From: Dyella_A sp051962475
GTDB taxonomy: Bacteria; Pseudomonadota; Gammaproteobacteria; Xanthomonadales; Rhodanobacteraceae
DNA length: 64,000 bases
Reading direction: 5' to 3'
NCBI RefSeq assembly: GCF_051962475.1
Contig: NZ_JBQCCF010000036.1
Span: 1-64,000 of the forward strand
Shown: positions 15,851-24,080 of the stretch, piece after piece
How the letters are laid out: the number at the start of each line of letters is the position of its first letter
Position numbering within the stretch: the stretch's first letter is position 1
The notes under the pieces: model-generated
What the model was told of the DNA's origin: nothing
Seen by the model: only the letters and a program-made list of their open reading frames with translations
Database searches by the model: none
Made by a program: the position numbers and the translations under genes

Positions 15851-17512
15851 ATGCAGTACATCTACACCATGAACGGGGTGAGCAAGATCGTCCCCCCGAA
15901 GCGCCAGATCATCAAGGACATCTCGCTCAGCTTCTTCCCCGGCGCCAAGATCGGCCTGCTGGGCGTGAACGGCGCCGGCAAGTCCACCGTGCTGCGAATC
16001 ATGGCCGGCGTGGACAAGGACTTCCAGGGCGAGGCCCGTGCGCAGCCGGGCATCAAGGTCGGCTACTTGGCGCAGGAGCCGGAGCTCGACCCGGAGAAGA
16101 CCGTGCGTGAGGCGGTGGAGGAAGGCGTGTCCGAGGTGCTGGACGCGCAGAAGCGGCTCGAAGAGGTCTATGCCGCCTACGCCGAAGAAGGCGCCGATTT
16201 CGACGCGCTGGCCAAGGAGCAGGAGAAGCTGGAAGGCATCCTGGCCGCCAACGACGCACACGCGCTGGAGCGCCAGCTCGAAGTGGCCGCCGACGCTCTG
16301 CGTCTGCCGCCGTGGGACGCCAAGATCGGCCCGCTCTCGGGCGGTGAGAAGCGCCGCGTGGCGCTGTGCCGCCTGCTGCTGTCCAAGCCGGACATGCTGC
16401 TGCTGGACGAGCCGACCAACCACCTGGACGCCGAGTCGGTGGACTGGCTGGAGCAGTTCCTGCAGAACTACCCGGGCACCGTGGTAGCGGTCACCCATGA
16501 CCGCTACTTCCTCGACAACGCCGCCGAGTGGATTCTCGAGCTCGATCGCGGCCGCGGCATCCCGTGGAAGGGCAACTACACCGAGTGGCTGGAGCAGAAG
16601 GACCAGCGTCTGAAGCAGGAAGCGAACCAGGAGAAGTCGCGCCAGAAGGCGATCGAGAAGGAGCTCGAGTGGGTGCGCTCGGCGGCCAAGGGCCGTCAGT
16701 CCAAGGGCAAGGCGCGCCTGAACCGCTTCGAGGAGCTGAACTCGGTCGAGTACCAGCGCCGCAACGAAACCAACGAGATCTTCATCCCGCCGGGCGAGCG
16801 CCTGGGCCAGGAAGTGATCGAGTTCAAGAACGTCACCAAGTCGTTCGGCGACCGCATGCTGATCGAGGACCTGTCGTTCAAGATCCCGCCGGGCGCCATC
16901 GTCGGCGTGATCGGCCCCAACGGCGCCGGCAAGTCCACCCTGATGAAGATGATCATGGGCAAGGAGCAGCCGGACTCGGGCGAGGTCAAGCTGGGCCACA
17001 CCACCAAGCTGGCCTACGTGGACCAGTCGCGCGACGCGCTCGACCCGAAGAACAACGTGTGGCAGGAAGTGTCCGGCGGCTCGGACATCCTCACCATCGG
17101 CAACTTCGAGATCCAGTCGCGCGCCTATATCGGCCGCGTCAACTTCAAGGGCGTCGACCAGCAGAAGATCGTCGGTAGCCTGTCCGGCGGTGAGCGCGGT
17201 CGCCTGCACATGGCCAAGACCCTGCTGCAGGGCGGCAACGTGCTGCTGCTCGACGAGCCGTCCAACGACCTCGACGTGGAGACCCTGCGCGCGCTGGAAG
17301 ACGCCCTGCTGGAGTTCCCCGGCAGCGCGATCGTGATCTCGCATGACCGCTGGTTCCTCGACCGCATCGCCACGCACATCATCGCGTTCGAAGGCGACTC
17401 GCACGTGGAATTCTTCCCGGGCAACTACAACGAGTACGAAGCGGACAAGAAGCGCCGCCTCGGCGACGAAGGCGCCCGCCCGCATCGCGTGAAGTACAAG
17501 AAGCTGGTCTGA
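15851..17512 (+). CDS. ettA: Energy-dependent translational throttle protein EttA (ABC-F)
   Basis: Cytoplasmic ABC-F ATPase that binds the ribosomal E site and gates the first elongation cycle according to the ATP/ADP ratio. 553 residues with two nucleotide-binding domains: Walker A GVNGAGKST at 38-46 and GPNGAGKST near 356, signatures LSGGEKRRVALC and LSGGERGRLHMAK, Walker B LLLDEPTNHLDA and LLLDEPSNDLDV. The long helical arm and the linker (SRQKAIEKELEWVRS) between the domains fit EttA. ATG at 15851; the longer open frame upstream is not coding. Confidence 0.96.
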   Translation: MQYIYTMNGVSKIVPPKRQIIKDISLSFFPGAKIGLLGVNGAGKSTVLRIMAGVDKDFQGEARAQPGIKVGYLAQEPELDPEKTVREAVEEGVSEVLDAQKRLEEVYAAYAEEGADFDALAKEQEKLEGILAANDAHALERQLEVAADALRLPPWDAKIGPLSGGEKRRVALCRLLLSKPDMLLLDEPTNHLDAESVDWLEQFLQNYPGTVVAVTHDRYFLDNAAEWILELDRGRGIPWKGNYTEWLEQKDQRLKQEANQEKSRQKAIEKELEWVRSAAKGRQSKGKARLNRFEELNSVEYQRRNETNEIFIPPGERLGQEVIEFKNVTKSFGDRMLIEDLSFKIPPGAIVGVIGPNGAGKSTLMKMIMGKEQPDSGEVKLGHTTKLAYVDQSRDALDPKNNVWQEVSGGSDILTIGNFEIQSRAYIGRVNFKGVDQQKIVGSLSGGERGRLHMAKTLLQGGNVLLLDEPSNDLDVETLRALEDALLEFPGSAIVISHDRWFLDRIATHIIAFEGDSHVEFFPGNYNEYEADKKRRLGDEGARPHRVKYKKLV

Positions 17513-17516
17513 GGCC

Positions 17517-17993
17517 GTGGATGACGCCAGGCCGCCCGTGGCGATCGATGCCGGTGACGCCCCCGTGCGTACCGGCTCGAGCTATCCCGCGCCGTTCGCC
17601 GCGCAAATGGGCGAGCGGCTCAAGCGTAAGCTCGGCGACGTGTTCGGCCTGACCGCCTTTGGCGTCAACCTGGCCCGACTCGCACCCGGCGCGCACTCGG
17701 CACTGCGCCATGCACACCGGCTCGAGGACGAGTTCGTTTACATCCTCGAGGGCACGCCGACCCTGCTCACCGACGCCGGCCAGACACCGCTGCGCCCGGG
17801 CATGTGCGCCGGCTTCAGGGCCGGCACCGGCGACGGCCACGCGCTGGTCAACCGCAGCGACGCCGACGTGGTGTATCTGGAAATCGGCGCGCGCTGCGCC
17901 GGCGAGACGGTCGATTACCCGGACGTCGATCTCAAGGGCGCCACCCTCGACGGGCGCTGGACCTACCTGCACAAGGACGGCACGCCGTACTGA
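17517..17993 (+). CDS. Cupin domain protein
   Basis: 158-residue single-domain cupin. The metal-binding motif 1 is visible as HAHRLEDEFVYILEG and motif 2 as PGMCAGFRAGTGDGHALVN. Such proteins bind a divalent metal and act as dioxygenases, isomerases or sensors; the substrate cannot be inferred. GTG start four bases after the ettA stop; the first in-frame ATG is 30 codons downstream. Located between ettA and pyrF, probably in one transcript. Confidence 0.82.
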   Translation: MDDARPPVAIDAGDAPVRTGSSYPAPFAAQMGERLKRKLGDVFGLTAFGVNLARLAPGAHSALRHAHRLEDEFVYILEGTPTLLTDAGQTPLRPGMCAGFRAGTGDGHALVNRSDADVVYLEIGARCAGETVDYPDVDLKGATLDGRWTYLHKDGTPY

Positions 17994-18018
17994 CGGCCGC
18001 CTTCCCGAGGAATCCGCG

Positions 18019-18834
18019 ATGAGCTTCATACAGACCCTTGCCGACGCCTGGCAGCGCCACGACTCGCTGGTCTGCGTCGGCCTCGATCCCGAGCTGGGCA
18101 AGCTGCCGGCGCATCTGAAGGGGCGGCCCGACGCCGTGTTCGAGTTCTGCGCCGCGATCGTCGACGCCACCGCCGACCTCGCCTGCGCGTTCAAGCCGCA
18201 GATCGCCCACTTCGCCGCGCTGCGCGCCGAAGACACGCTGGAACGGCTGATCGCCCACATCCACGCCAAGCATCCGGGCGTGCCGGTGATCCTCGACGCC
18301 AAGCGCGGCGACATCGGCTCCACCGCGCAGCACTACGTCACCGAGGCATTCGATCGCTTCGGCGCCGACGCGGTGACGCTCAACCCGTACATGGGGCGCG
18401 ACTCGATCGCGCCGTTCCTGGAGCGCGCCGACAAGGGCGTGATCCTGCTCTGCCGCACCTCCAACCCGGGCGGCGCGGATTTCCAGGCGCTGAACTGCGG
18501 CGGCGCACCCCTCTACCTGCGCGTGGCCGAGACCGTCGCCCGCGACTGGAACGGCCACGGCAACTGCGCCCTGGTCTGCGGCGCCACCTGGCCGGAAGAG
18601 CTCGGCCAGGTGCGCACCCGCGTCGGCGACATGCCGCTGCTGGTGCCGGGCATCGGCGCCCAGGGCGGCGACGTGGCCGCCGTACTTCAGTACGGCCTCA
18701 CCGCCGACCGCACCGGCCTGATGATCAATTCCTCGCGCGGCATCCTCTACGCCGGCAGTGGCGAGAATTTCGCTACCGCCGCCCGCACCGCGACATCGGA
18801 ACTGCGCGACGCAATCAACCACCTCCGCTACTGA
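18019..18834 (+). CDS. pyrF: Orotidine 5'-phosphate decarboxylase, type 2
   Basis: Final step of UMP synthesis. 271 residues with the PyrF type 2 (subfamily 2) features: FKPQIAHFAALRAEDTL, the active site LDAKRGDIGSTA (D93, K95, D98), and VPGIGAQGGD near the phosphate-binding end. ATG at 18019 is preceded by GAGG. Convergent with the secreted-protein gene; hairpins lie between them. Confidence 0.95.
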   Translation: MSFIQTLADAWQRHDSLVCVGLDPELGKLPAHLKGRPDAVFEFCAAIVDATADLACAFKPQIAHFAALRAEDTLERLIAHIHAKHPGVPVILDAKRGDIGSTAQHYVTEAFDRFGADAVTLNPYMGRDSIAPFLERADKGVILLCRTSNPGGADFQALNCGGAPLYLRVAETVARDWNGHGNCALVCGATWPEELGQVRTRVGDMPLLVPGIGAQGGDVAAVLQYGLTADRTGLMINSSRGILYAGSGENFATAARTATSELRDAINHLRY

Positions 18835-18842
18835 GTCCCGCG

Positions 18843-18866
18843 GATTCGCGACCTGCGCCGCGAATC
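18843..18866 (+). terminator. Hairpin downstream of pyrF
   Basis: Perfect 8-bp stem GATTCGCG/CGCGAATC with an 8-base loop, just after the pyrF stop. No T-run follows on the plus strand, so it may be a 3'-end stabilising hairpin rather than an intrinsic terminator. Confidence 0.45.
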
Positions 18867-18877
18867 GACCCTGGAGC

Positions 18878-18911
18878 GCAAAAAGGAAGGCCGCAGCTTA
18901 CGCCGCGGCCT
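18878..18911 (-). terminator. Intrinsic terminator of the secreted-protein gene
   Basis: AGGCCGC/GCGGCCT stem (18888-18911). On the minus strand the stem is followed by TTCCTTTTT, the arrangement expected for termination of the gene ending at 18939. Confidence 0.65.
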
Positions 18912-18938
18912 CCATGTTTCCGGGTTTGCCCGGCTGAC

Positions 18939-20060
18939 CTACTGCACGATCGGATGTGCGATATCGCACTCGTTGGTGTCGTTCGACCAGGTGCTCTGCA
19001 TCGCGAAGGTACCGTTGGCCATCACCACGTCGGCCGACTTGCCCTGGCCGGAGCTGATCCAGGCGCATTCGTCGCCGTTCTCCTGGCCGTAGCTGCTGCT
19101 CCGGCGGGTCAGGTTGGTCCAGCCCCCGGCCGGGTTCTGGTCGGTGACCGTCTCGGCATACTCATGCCCCTCGACGATCGAGAAGCCGTCCAGCACGCCC
19201 GTCGAGCCACTGTTGACGAAATTCTCGCCGCAGCTGGCACCCATGTCGTACACGTACGGCATGTTGGTAAACGCCACATCGCCGACCGGCGAGCTCACGC
19301 CCTGGTCGCCGTTCCAGTCATGCCACGCGCAGAACTGGCCGCTGGACGTGTTGAATCCGTCCGGATGCGTGCCAGTCGGCGACAGGACCACGTACTGCAC
19401 GTAGCGATTGGACGCTGCGGTCGTATTGCCGAAGTGCTGAGCCGCCTTGATCGCCTCCTGGGCCAACTGGGCGCCAGTGGCGTTGGAAGGCGAGGCCACC
19501 GAGTTGTCGTACCACACACCGGCGAGAGCACCGCCAGTCGGATAGCCGATGTGCGGTGCCCCTGTCGGGCAGAAGGTCGCGCCGGTGGAAACCAGGGAGC
19601 CGTCGCAGTACTGGGTCATGGTGCCGGACCACAGTTCACCACCGGTGCCCAAGCCCTTGAACAGATTCTGCAGGTAAGGCACGGCGCCCACCGGGTCACC
19701 GGTCAGCGTCAGATTGCCGTTGGCGTCGGTACCGGCCGTACCCCACTGGTTACCGTAGACGACCAGGTAGACCTTGGGCGTGCCGCTGGTGACACCGATC
19801 CCGTCCACGCCGCCACCGTAGCCCAGCAGCTTCGACGAAGCGGTGCCCGCGGTCCTGGCCGCATGCAAGGCCGCCCACGCGCCCATCTGGCTATGGGCCT
19901 CCCGTGTCGGCACGGGACCATGGCGGTACGAGTGACCGTATGCCGGCGAATAGGGATTCATCCCGTCACTCTGGGATGGGCTGGCAATGGCGCCGGCAGA
20001 AAGGCCAAGAAATGCCGAAGCAGCCAGAACGCCGAGCCACCGACTGTTGAGTCTGGACAT
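18939..20060 (-). CDS. Secreted HExxE-motif protein of unknown function
   Basis: 373 residues with a clear Sec signal peptide (MSRLNSRWLGVLAASAFL, cut after about AGAIA). The mature part is rich in Gly, Ser, Thr and Asn. Key stretches are TPKVYLVVYGNQWG near the middle of the N-terminal half, and VEGHEYAETVTDQNPAGGW (H299, E300) followed by GQENGDECAW. This layout recalls the plant phosphate-induced/EXORDIUM family, whose members have a similar HELAE...NP..W...D.C series, and suggests a metal site, but this is a resemblance by eye. At least six cysteines could form disulfides outside the cytoplasm. A strong GGGGAGA ribosome site precedes ATG 20060. No neighbour explains its role. Confidence 0.78.
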   Translation of the reverse strand: MSRLNSRWLGVLAASAFLGLSAGAIASPSQSDGMNPYSPAYGHSYRHGPVPTREAHSQMGAWAALHAARTAGTASSKLLGYGGGVDGIGVTSGTPKVYLVVYGNQWGTAGTDANGNLTLTGDPVGAVPYLQNLFKGLGTGGELWSGTMTQYCDGSLVSTGATFCPTGAPHIGYPTGGALAGVWYDNSVASPSNATGAQLAQEAIKAAQHFGNTTAASNRYVQYVVLSPTGTHPDGFNTSSGQFCAWHDWNGDQGVSSPVGDVAFTNMPYVYDMGASCGENFVNSGSTGVLDGFSIVEGHEYAETVTDQNPAGGWTNLTRRSSSYGQENGDECAWISSGQGKSADVVMANGTFAMQSTWSNDTNECDIAHPIVQ

Positions 20061-20534
20061 ATATTCTCCCCGCATTGATGTTTGAGTTGAAAGCGAACGA
20101 ACGTCTTCGATGCACCTGACGATGCACGATGGATGGTTGCGCAAACAAACTCCGCCGCAGAAATGACTTTAACGCGGCGCAGGCCACTCCCCCACAGGAA
20201 AGGCCCGCGGAAAGTATCGAGAAACAACTACCGATTCAATCGGAAATTTTCCCTGTAGATCAGGTATCTATGCACGTAAATAATAGCGCATGAAAATATA
20301 AAACATGCTTTATCAACGCACTGAAAGAACGTGCGGACGCATTATCTTGCAAAATGCGAAAATTCCGCTGTCTTTGCCGCTACCGCAATGTATTGCGGCG
20401 CCAAAAATGTGAAATAGCTCATACAAAAAAAACGGTTGCTACAGACCAGCGCGTTCCGGCATCAATCTTCGTGATATCGGGGCACTGGGTGTGACACCGC
20501 ATCCATGCACTCCATGCCGCCGCCTGGGCGGGGC
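20061..20534. other. AT-rich non-coding region upstream of the secreted-protein gene
   Basis: 474 bases without a credible gene. The part from about 20225 to 20440 is visibly AT-rich, with A-tracts, against a GC-rich background. It carries two perfect dyads: CCGATTCAATCGG (20231-20243) and CCGCAAT-GT-ATTGCGG (20383-20398). The first overlaps the -35 of the candidate promoter described separately. The low GC suggests either a regulatory region that binds nucleoid proteins or transferred DNA. Confidence 0.6.
20211..20239 (-). promoter_or_regulatory. Candidate sigma-70 promoter of the secreted-protein gene
   Basis: On the minus strand TTGAAT is followed after 17 bases by TACTTT. The -35 overlaps a 13-base dyad (CCGATT-C-AATCGG), which could be a repressor site. 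It lies about 150 bases upstream of the start codon. Confidence 0.4.
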
Positions 20535-20912
20535 TCAGCGGGAGTGAACCCAGTAGATATGGACGCCGTGGGCTCGGTCATCGTCGCGACGCCCCTCGCG
20601 ACCGTCGACTACCACGCCCCACGTCGATCGGAGGGCGCCGCCCTGGATGCGATCTACGCGCATCTGCTCACCCATGGGGATGATCGCCTGCGTGGCCACA
20701 ACGAGCACGCCTGGCTGCTCGTACACCAGGCTCCCTGGCCGGCACGCCCCCGCCCCCCAACCCACATGGATCTCGCACGGCAACGGCGTGAACGTGCTGC
20801 GGTTGTCGAGGCTCCAGCCCTCGGTCTTGCTCAGCAGGGACTGCAGGTGCGGATCGTTCCAGTCCACGGTGTTGCCGGACGGTCCGCCGCGTGGCTTCTC
20901 GAAGTGACTCAT
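20535..20912 (-). CDS. Small hypothetical protein
   Basis: 125 residues beginning MSHFEKPRGGPSGNTVDWND; a GTG nine bases upstream (20921) is an alternative start with a better spaced GGAGA. No signal peptide or membrane segment is visible. The C-terminal half has a regular beta-like alternation (GVLVVATQAIIPMGEQMRVD, then STWGVVVDGREGRRDDD) and ends HGVHIYWVHSR, which looks like a constrained domain rather than random translation. I do not recognise the family. Codon use has strong third-position GC as in real genes of this genome. Confidence 0.55.
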   Translation of the reverse strand: MSHFEKPRGGPSGNTVDWNDPHLQSLLSKTEGWSLDNRSTFTPLPCEIHVGWGAGACRPGSLVYEQPGVLVVATQAIIPMGEQMRVDRIQGGALRSTWGVVVDGREGRRDDDRAHGVHIYWVHSR

Positions 20913-21187
20913 GCCCGCCACGATCCTGCATCTCCCGTCAACTTGATGTGGTCGGCGAGGCGTCGGGCATCGGCAAGTGGGTACACCGGACGTTGTGCCG
21001 CGCCGACCCCGCCGGGCAGGCGCAGCGGGACGGGACGACGATTTGGACGGATTGCCATGCGTGGCCTATCGGCCGGATCGCGGGTTTCTTTAATCGCCGT
21101 GCAAGGCAGCGGCTTGTCGCACGAATTTGCGGCGCATCGAGCCGTCCGTCTCACGCCAGCGATGGCACATCGTCTCGTGCCGGCGAG

Positions 21188-22345
21188 TCAGGGCGGCGTC
21201 TGCGATAGGGCGGCGGGCATATGCACCCCTGGCCTCACGCCCCGCAACCAGCGCTCACACGGCTGCGAGAAGCCGCGCGCGAGAAGCCAACCCAACGCCC
21301 ATGACACGGCCAGCGTCGGCAGATACCACCATAACCCCGCCTGCGGATCGCCACCATGTGCGCGCCACAGGCGCACCGCGCCGAACACCACGAACATGTG
21401 GGTAAGGTAGATCTCGTAGCTCAAACGCCCCCAGCTTTCGAGCCAGCCGAAGCCGCGGACGTGCCGCGGGGCGGACGACGGCGCCGCCATGCCCACCAGC
21501 AGGCACAACGTGGCGAGCGTGAGCATCAGCATCACGCCATCGTGCAGGGCGCGCCACAGCCAGGGCGCCGTGAACAGCATCATGGCGAACATGGCCGCTG
21601 CGCCGAACCCGCGCAGTACCCGTGCGTCGCGCGCCGACGGTGGCCACGCACGCACCCACAGCGCACCGAGCACGCCAGTGGCGATCGCGGTCATGCCGGG
21701 CAGGTAGGCCTTCTCCTTCCACACCTCGTTGCCGGTGATCGACGCCAACGACCAGGGCAGCGACAGCGCAAGCACCACCAGCAGCGGCACCAACACGGCT
21801 CGCCGACGCGTGAGCAGGCAAACGAGGGGAAAGCCGAGGTAGAAAACTTCCTCGATCGACAGCGACCACAGCACGTCCCAGTTGCCCGGCAGATAGCCGG
21901 TATGTCCTTCGTACCAGTTCAGGTAAAGGCCCAACGCCGCGGCCACCGCACCGCCCAGCGACTGGCCCGGGCGATCGATCACGTAGTCCGGCACCGCCAG
22001 TGCGTGCAACAGGGCTAGTACACCCACCAGTGCCAGCAGGCACGGCAGGATACGCGCGGCGCGGCGCCGATAGAACGTGCCCAGATCGATGCGCGACAGG
22101 TCGCCCCAGCGATCCAGTGCGTTGCCTGCAATCAAGAAGCCGCTGATCACGAAGAACACGAACACGGCCTCGTAGCCGTTGTAGTTCAACGCATTCAACA
22201 ACCGACGCGGCAGCCATTCGCCCAGCACGGTGTCGCGCAGCGGCATGCGCAGGCCGATGTGGTGCAGCACCACCAGCACGATGGCCAAGCCACGCAGCCG
22301 GTCGATACCGGGGTGGCGCACGGGGTGCGGGGCAACTGAATTCAT
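21188..22345 (-). CDS. Acyltransferase 3 family membrane protein
   Basis: 385-residue multi-pass membrane acyltransferase (OafA/YrhL type) of the kind that O-acetylates cell-surface glycans or lipids. The N-terminal GIDRLRGLAIVLVVLHH, FVFFVISGFLIAGNAL, FYRRRAARILPCLLAL and the SLSIEEVFYLGFPLV motifs are diagnostic; about ten hydrophobic segments are visible. There is no C-terminal SGNH domain. Its ATG overlaps the yhhQ stop (ATGA), so the two are co-translated, although no functional link to queuosine is known. Confidence 0.9.
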   Translation of the reverse strand: MNSVAPHPVRHPGIDRLRGLAIVLVVLHHIGLRMPLRDTVLGEWLPRRLLNALNYNGYEAVFVFFVISGFLIAGNALDRWGDLSRIDLGTFYRRRAARILPCLLALVGVLALLHALAVPDYVIDRPGQSLGGAVAAALGLYLNWYEGHTGYLPGNWDVLWSLSIEEVFYLGFPLVCLLTRRRAVLVPLLVVLALSLPWSLASITGNEVWKEKAYLPGMTAIATGVLGALWVRAWPPSARDARVLRGFGAAAMFAMMLFTAPWLWRALHDGVMLMLTLATLCLLVGMAAPSSAPRHVRGFGWLESWGRLSYEIYLTHMFVVFGAVRLWRAHGGDPQAGLWWYLPTLAVSWALGWLLARGFSQPCERWLRGVRPGVHMPAALSQTPP

Positions 22346-23097
22346 TCGACGCGCCGCAGCTCGCCCTCGTCCTTCAGGCTGAAGGGGTTGAAGTGCGTGC
22401 CCTCGTCGAAGGTGTCCACACCTTCATGGCGCTTGAGGAAGCCGACCACGGCATAGGTCAGCGGGGTGAACACTACCTCCACCGTCACCTTCATCAGCCA
22501 GTTGAAGGCGATCACCTTGAGGATGGTCTGGCCTTCCCAGATGCCGATGAAGGCGATCGGGTAGAAGGTGAGGCTGTCCACGCCCTGCCCCACGACCGTG
22601 GAGCCGATGGTGCGCGTCCACAGCCAGCGGCCACGGGTGAGCAGCTTCATCTTGGCCATCACGAAGGAATTGGCGAAGTCGCCGATCCAGTACGCCACCA
22701 GTGAGGCCAACGCAATGCGCCAAGTGCCGCCGAACACCACTTCCAGCGCCGGTTGCAGCTGCGCATTGAATGGTTCGGAGGCGCTCGCCGGCATGCGCAG
22801 GATCACCTGGGTCATGAAGGTGGCGAACAACATCGCGCCGAAGCCCGCCCAGATCGCGCGGCGCGCCCGCGCGTAGCCGTACACCTCGGTCAGCACGTCA
22901 CCGAAGATGTAGCTGATCGGGAAGAACAGGTTGCCCGCGCCGAAGGTGAGTGCACCCAGCAGCGGCAGGTTGACTGTGCAGACCTTGGCCGGACCGATCA
23001 GGTTGGAGCACAGCAGCACGGCGACCATGCCGCCCACCAGCAGGTCGTAATAGCGAAACCCGCGCAGCGGCGCGGTGGGCGGTGCGGAGGCGGCCAT
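22342..23097 (-). CDS. yhhQ: Queuosine precursor transporter YhhQ
   Basis: 251-residue inner-membrane transporter of the VUT family, which imports queuosine precursors (preQ0/preQ1) in E. coli. Recognised from LLVGGMVAVLLCSNLIGPAK, FPISYIFGDVLTEVYGYARAR, AYWIGDFANSFVMAKMK and TIGSTVVGQGVDSLTFYPIAF. ATG 23097 is preceded by AAAGGGA. The window also holds the de novo enzymes queC and queE, so salvage and synthesis routes appear to coexist. Confidence 0.93.
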   Translation of the reverse strand: MAASAPPTAPLRGFRYYDLLVGGMVAVLLCSNLIGPAKVCTVNLPLLGALTFGAGNLFFPISYIFGDVLTEVYGYARARRAIWAGFGAMLFATFMTQVILRMPASASEPFNAQLQPALEVVFGGTWRIALASLVAYWIGDFANSFVMAKMKLLTRGRWLWTRTIGSTVVGQGVDSLTFYPIAFIGIWEGQTILKVIAFNWLMKVTVEVVFTPLTYAVVGFLKRHEGVDTFDEGTHFNPFSLKDEGELRRVE

Positions 23098-23181
23098 CGG
23101 ATCCCTTTGAGCTTGGCGACGGCGCAGCATACCCGGGCATCGCCGCGGCGGGGATGCCTGGGGACACTCGCCACGGCGGCC

Positions 23182-23463
23182 TCAGGGGATAACCTGCACA
23201 CCCTTCCAGAATGCGACGCGGCCGGCGATCTGCTTGGCGGCGTCCTTCGGCGCAGGGTAGAACCACGCTGCGCCGGGATTCACTTGCTCGCCTACCACCA
23301 CGTCGTAGTAGCTCGCGGTGCCCTTCCATGGGCACACGGTATGGGCGTCGCTGTCGCGAAAGTGCTCGCGTCGTAACGCCTCGGCGGGGAAGTAGTGGTT
23401 GCCCTCGACCACCACGGTGTCGTCGCTTTCGGCTAGCACGGTGTCGTTCCAGATCGCACGCAT
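23182..23463 (-). CDS. DUF427 domain protein
   Basis: 93-residue protein matching the DUF427 family: it begins MRAIWNDTVLAESDDTVVVEGNHYFP and contains CPWKGTASYYDV. The function of the family is not established; it is a small beta-rich cytoplasmic domain. Start at 23463, one base after the def stop, indicates translation coupled to def. Confidence 0.85.
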   Translation of the reverse strand: MRAIWNDTVLAESDDTVVVEGNHYFPAEALRREHFRDSDAHTVCPWKGTASYYDVVVGEQVNPGAAWFYPAPKDAAKQIAGRVAFWKGVQVIP

Positions 23464-23464
23464 G

Positions 23465-24001
23465 TCAGTCGTCTCCAAGGTCTTGTCCCGGGAACAGCAC
23501 GTCGGTGAAGCCGAAACGGCTGAAGTCGGTGATGCGCGAGGGGTACAGCCGACCGATCAGGTGATCGCACTCGTGCTGCACCACGCGGGCGTGGAAGCCT
23601 TCGGCGCGGCGGTCTATCGGCATACCCTTCGGATCCACGCCCTGGTAGCGGATCAGGCTGTAGCGGCTGACCACGCCGCGCAGACCGGGTACCGAAAGGC
23701 AACCTTCCCAACCTTCTTCCATATCCTGGGAGAGGGGGGTGATCACCGGGTTGAGCAGGATAGTTCGCGGTACCTCCGGCGCCTCCGGATATCGGTCGGA
23801 GTGTTCGAAGCCGAAGATCACCAGTTGGAGGTCCACGCCGATCTGCGGCGCCGCCAGGCCGACACCACCGGCATCGTGCATGGTGTCGAACATGTCGGCG
23901 ATCAGCGCGTCCAGCTCGTCGCTACCGATCATCGGTGCCGGCACGGCGGGCGCCACGCGCAGCAGTCGCGGGTCGCCCATTTTCAGGATCTCGCGAATCA
24001 T
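23465..24001 (-). CDS. def: Peptide deformylase
   Basis: Removes the N-formyl group from nascent proteins. 178 residues with all three motifs: GVGLAAPQIG (46-55), EGCLSVPG with metal ligand C101, and QHECDHLIG with H143, E144, H147. It lies next to DUF427 rather than fmt, so it may be a second deformylase gene in this genome; the usual def-fmt locus is not in the window. Confidence 0.95.
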   Translation of the reverse strand: MIREILKMGDPRLLRVAPAVPAPMIGSDELDALIADMFDTMHDAGGVGLAAPQIGVDLQLVIFGFEHSDRYPEAPEVPRTILLNPVITPLSQDMEEGWEGCLSVPGLRGVVSRYSLIRYQGVDPKGMPIDRRAEGFHARVVQHECDHLIGRLYPSRITDFSRFGFTDVLFPGQDLGDD

Positions 24002-24080
24002 GCTGGTTCTCGCAGAGAGGGAATATGGTTGGACTGCGGGTCACTTCGGCCAAATGCAAGGGGCCGAATGACCCGGCCGT

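Noticed and set aside
14633..17485. Very long open frame antisense to ettA
   Set aside because: Typical shadow of a high-GC gene; translation is low-complexity with no domain, and the plus strand gene is certain.
21188..22345. Cluster of transferred surface-modification genes
   Set aside because: Only one acyltransferase is present, with normal GC and coupled to yhhQ; no mobile-element mark nearby.
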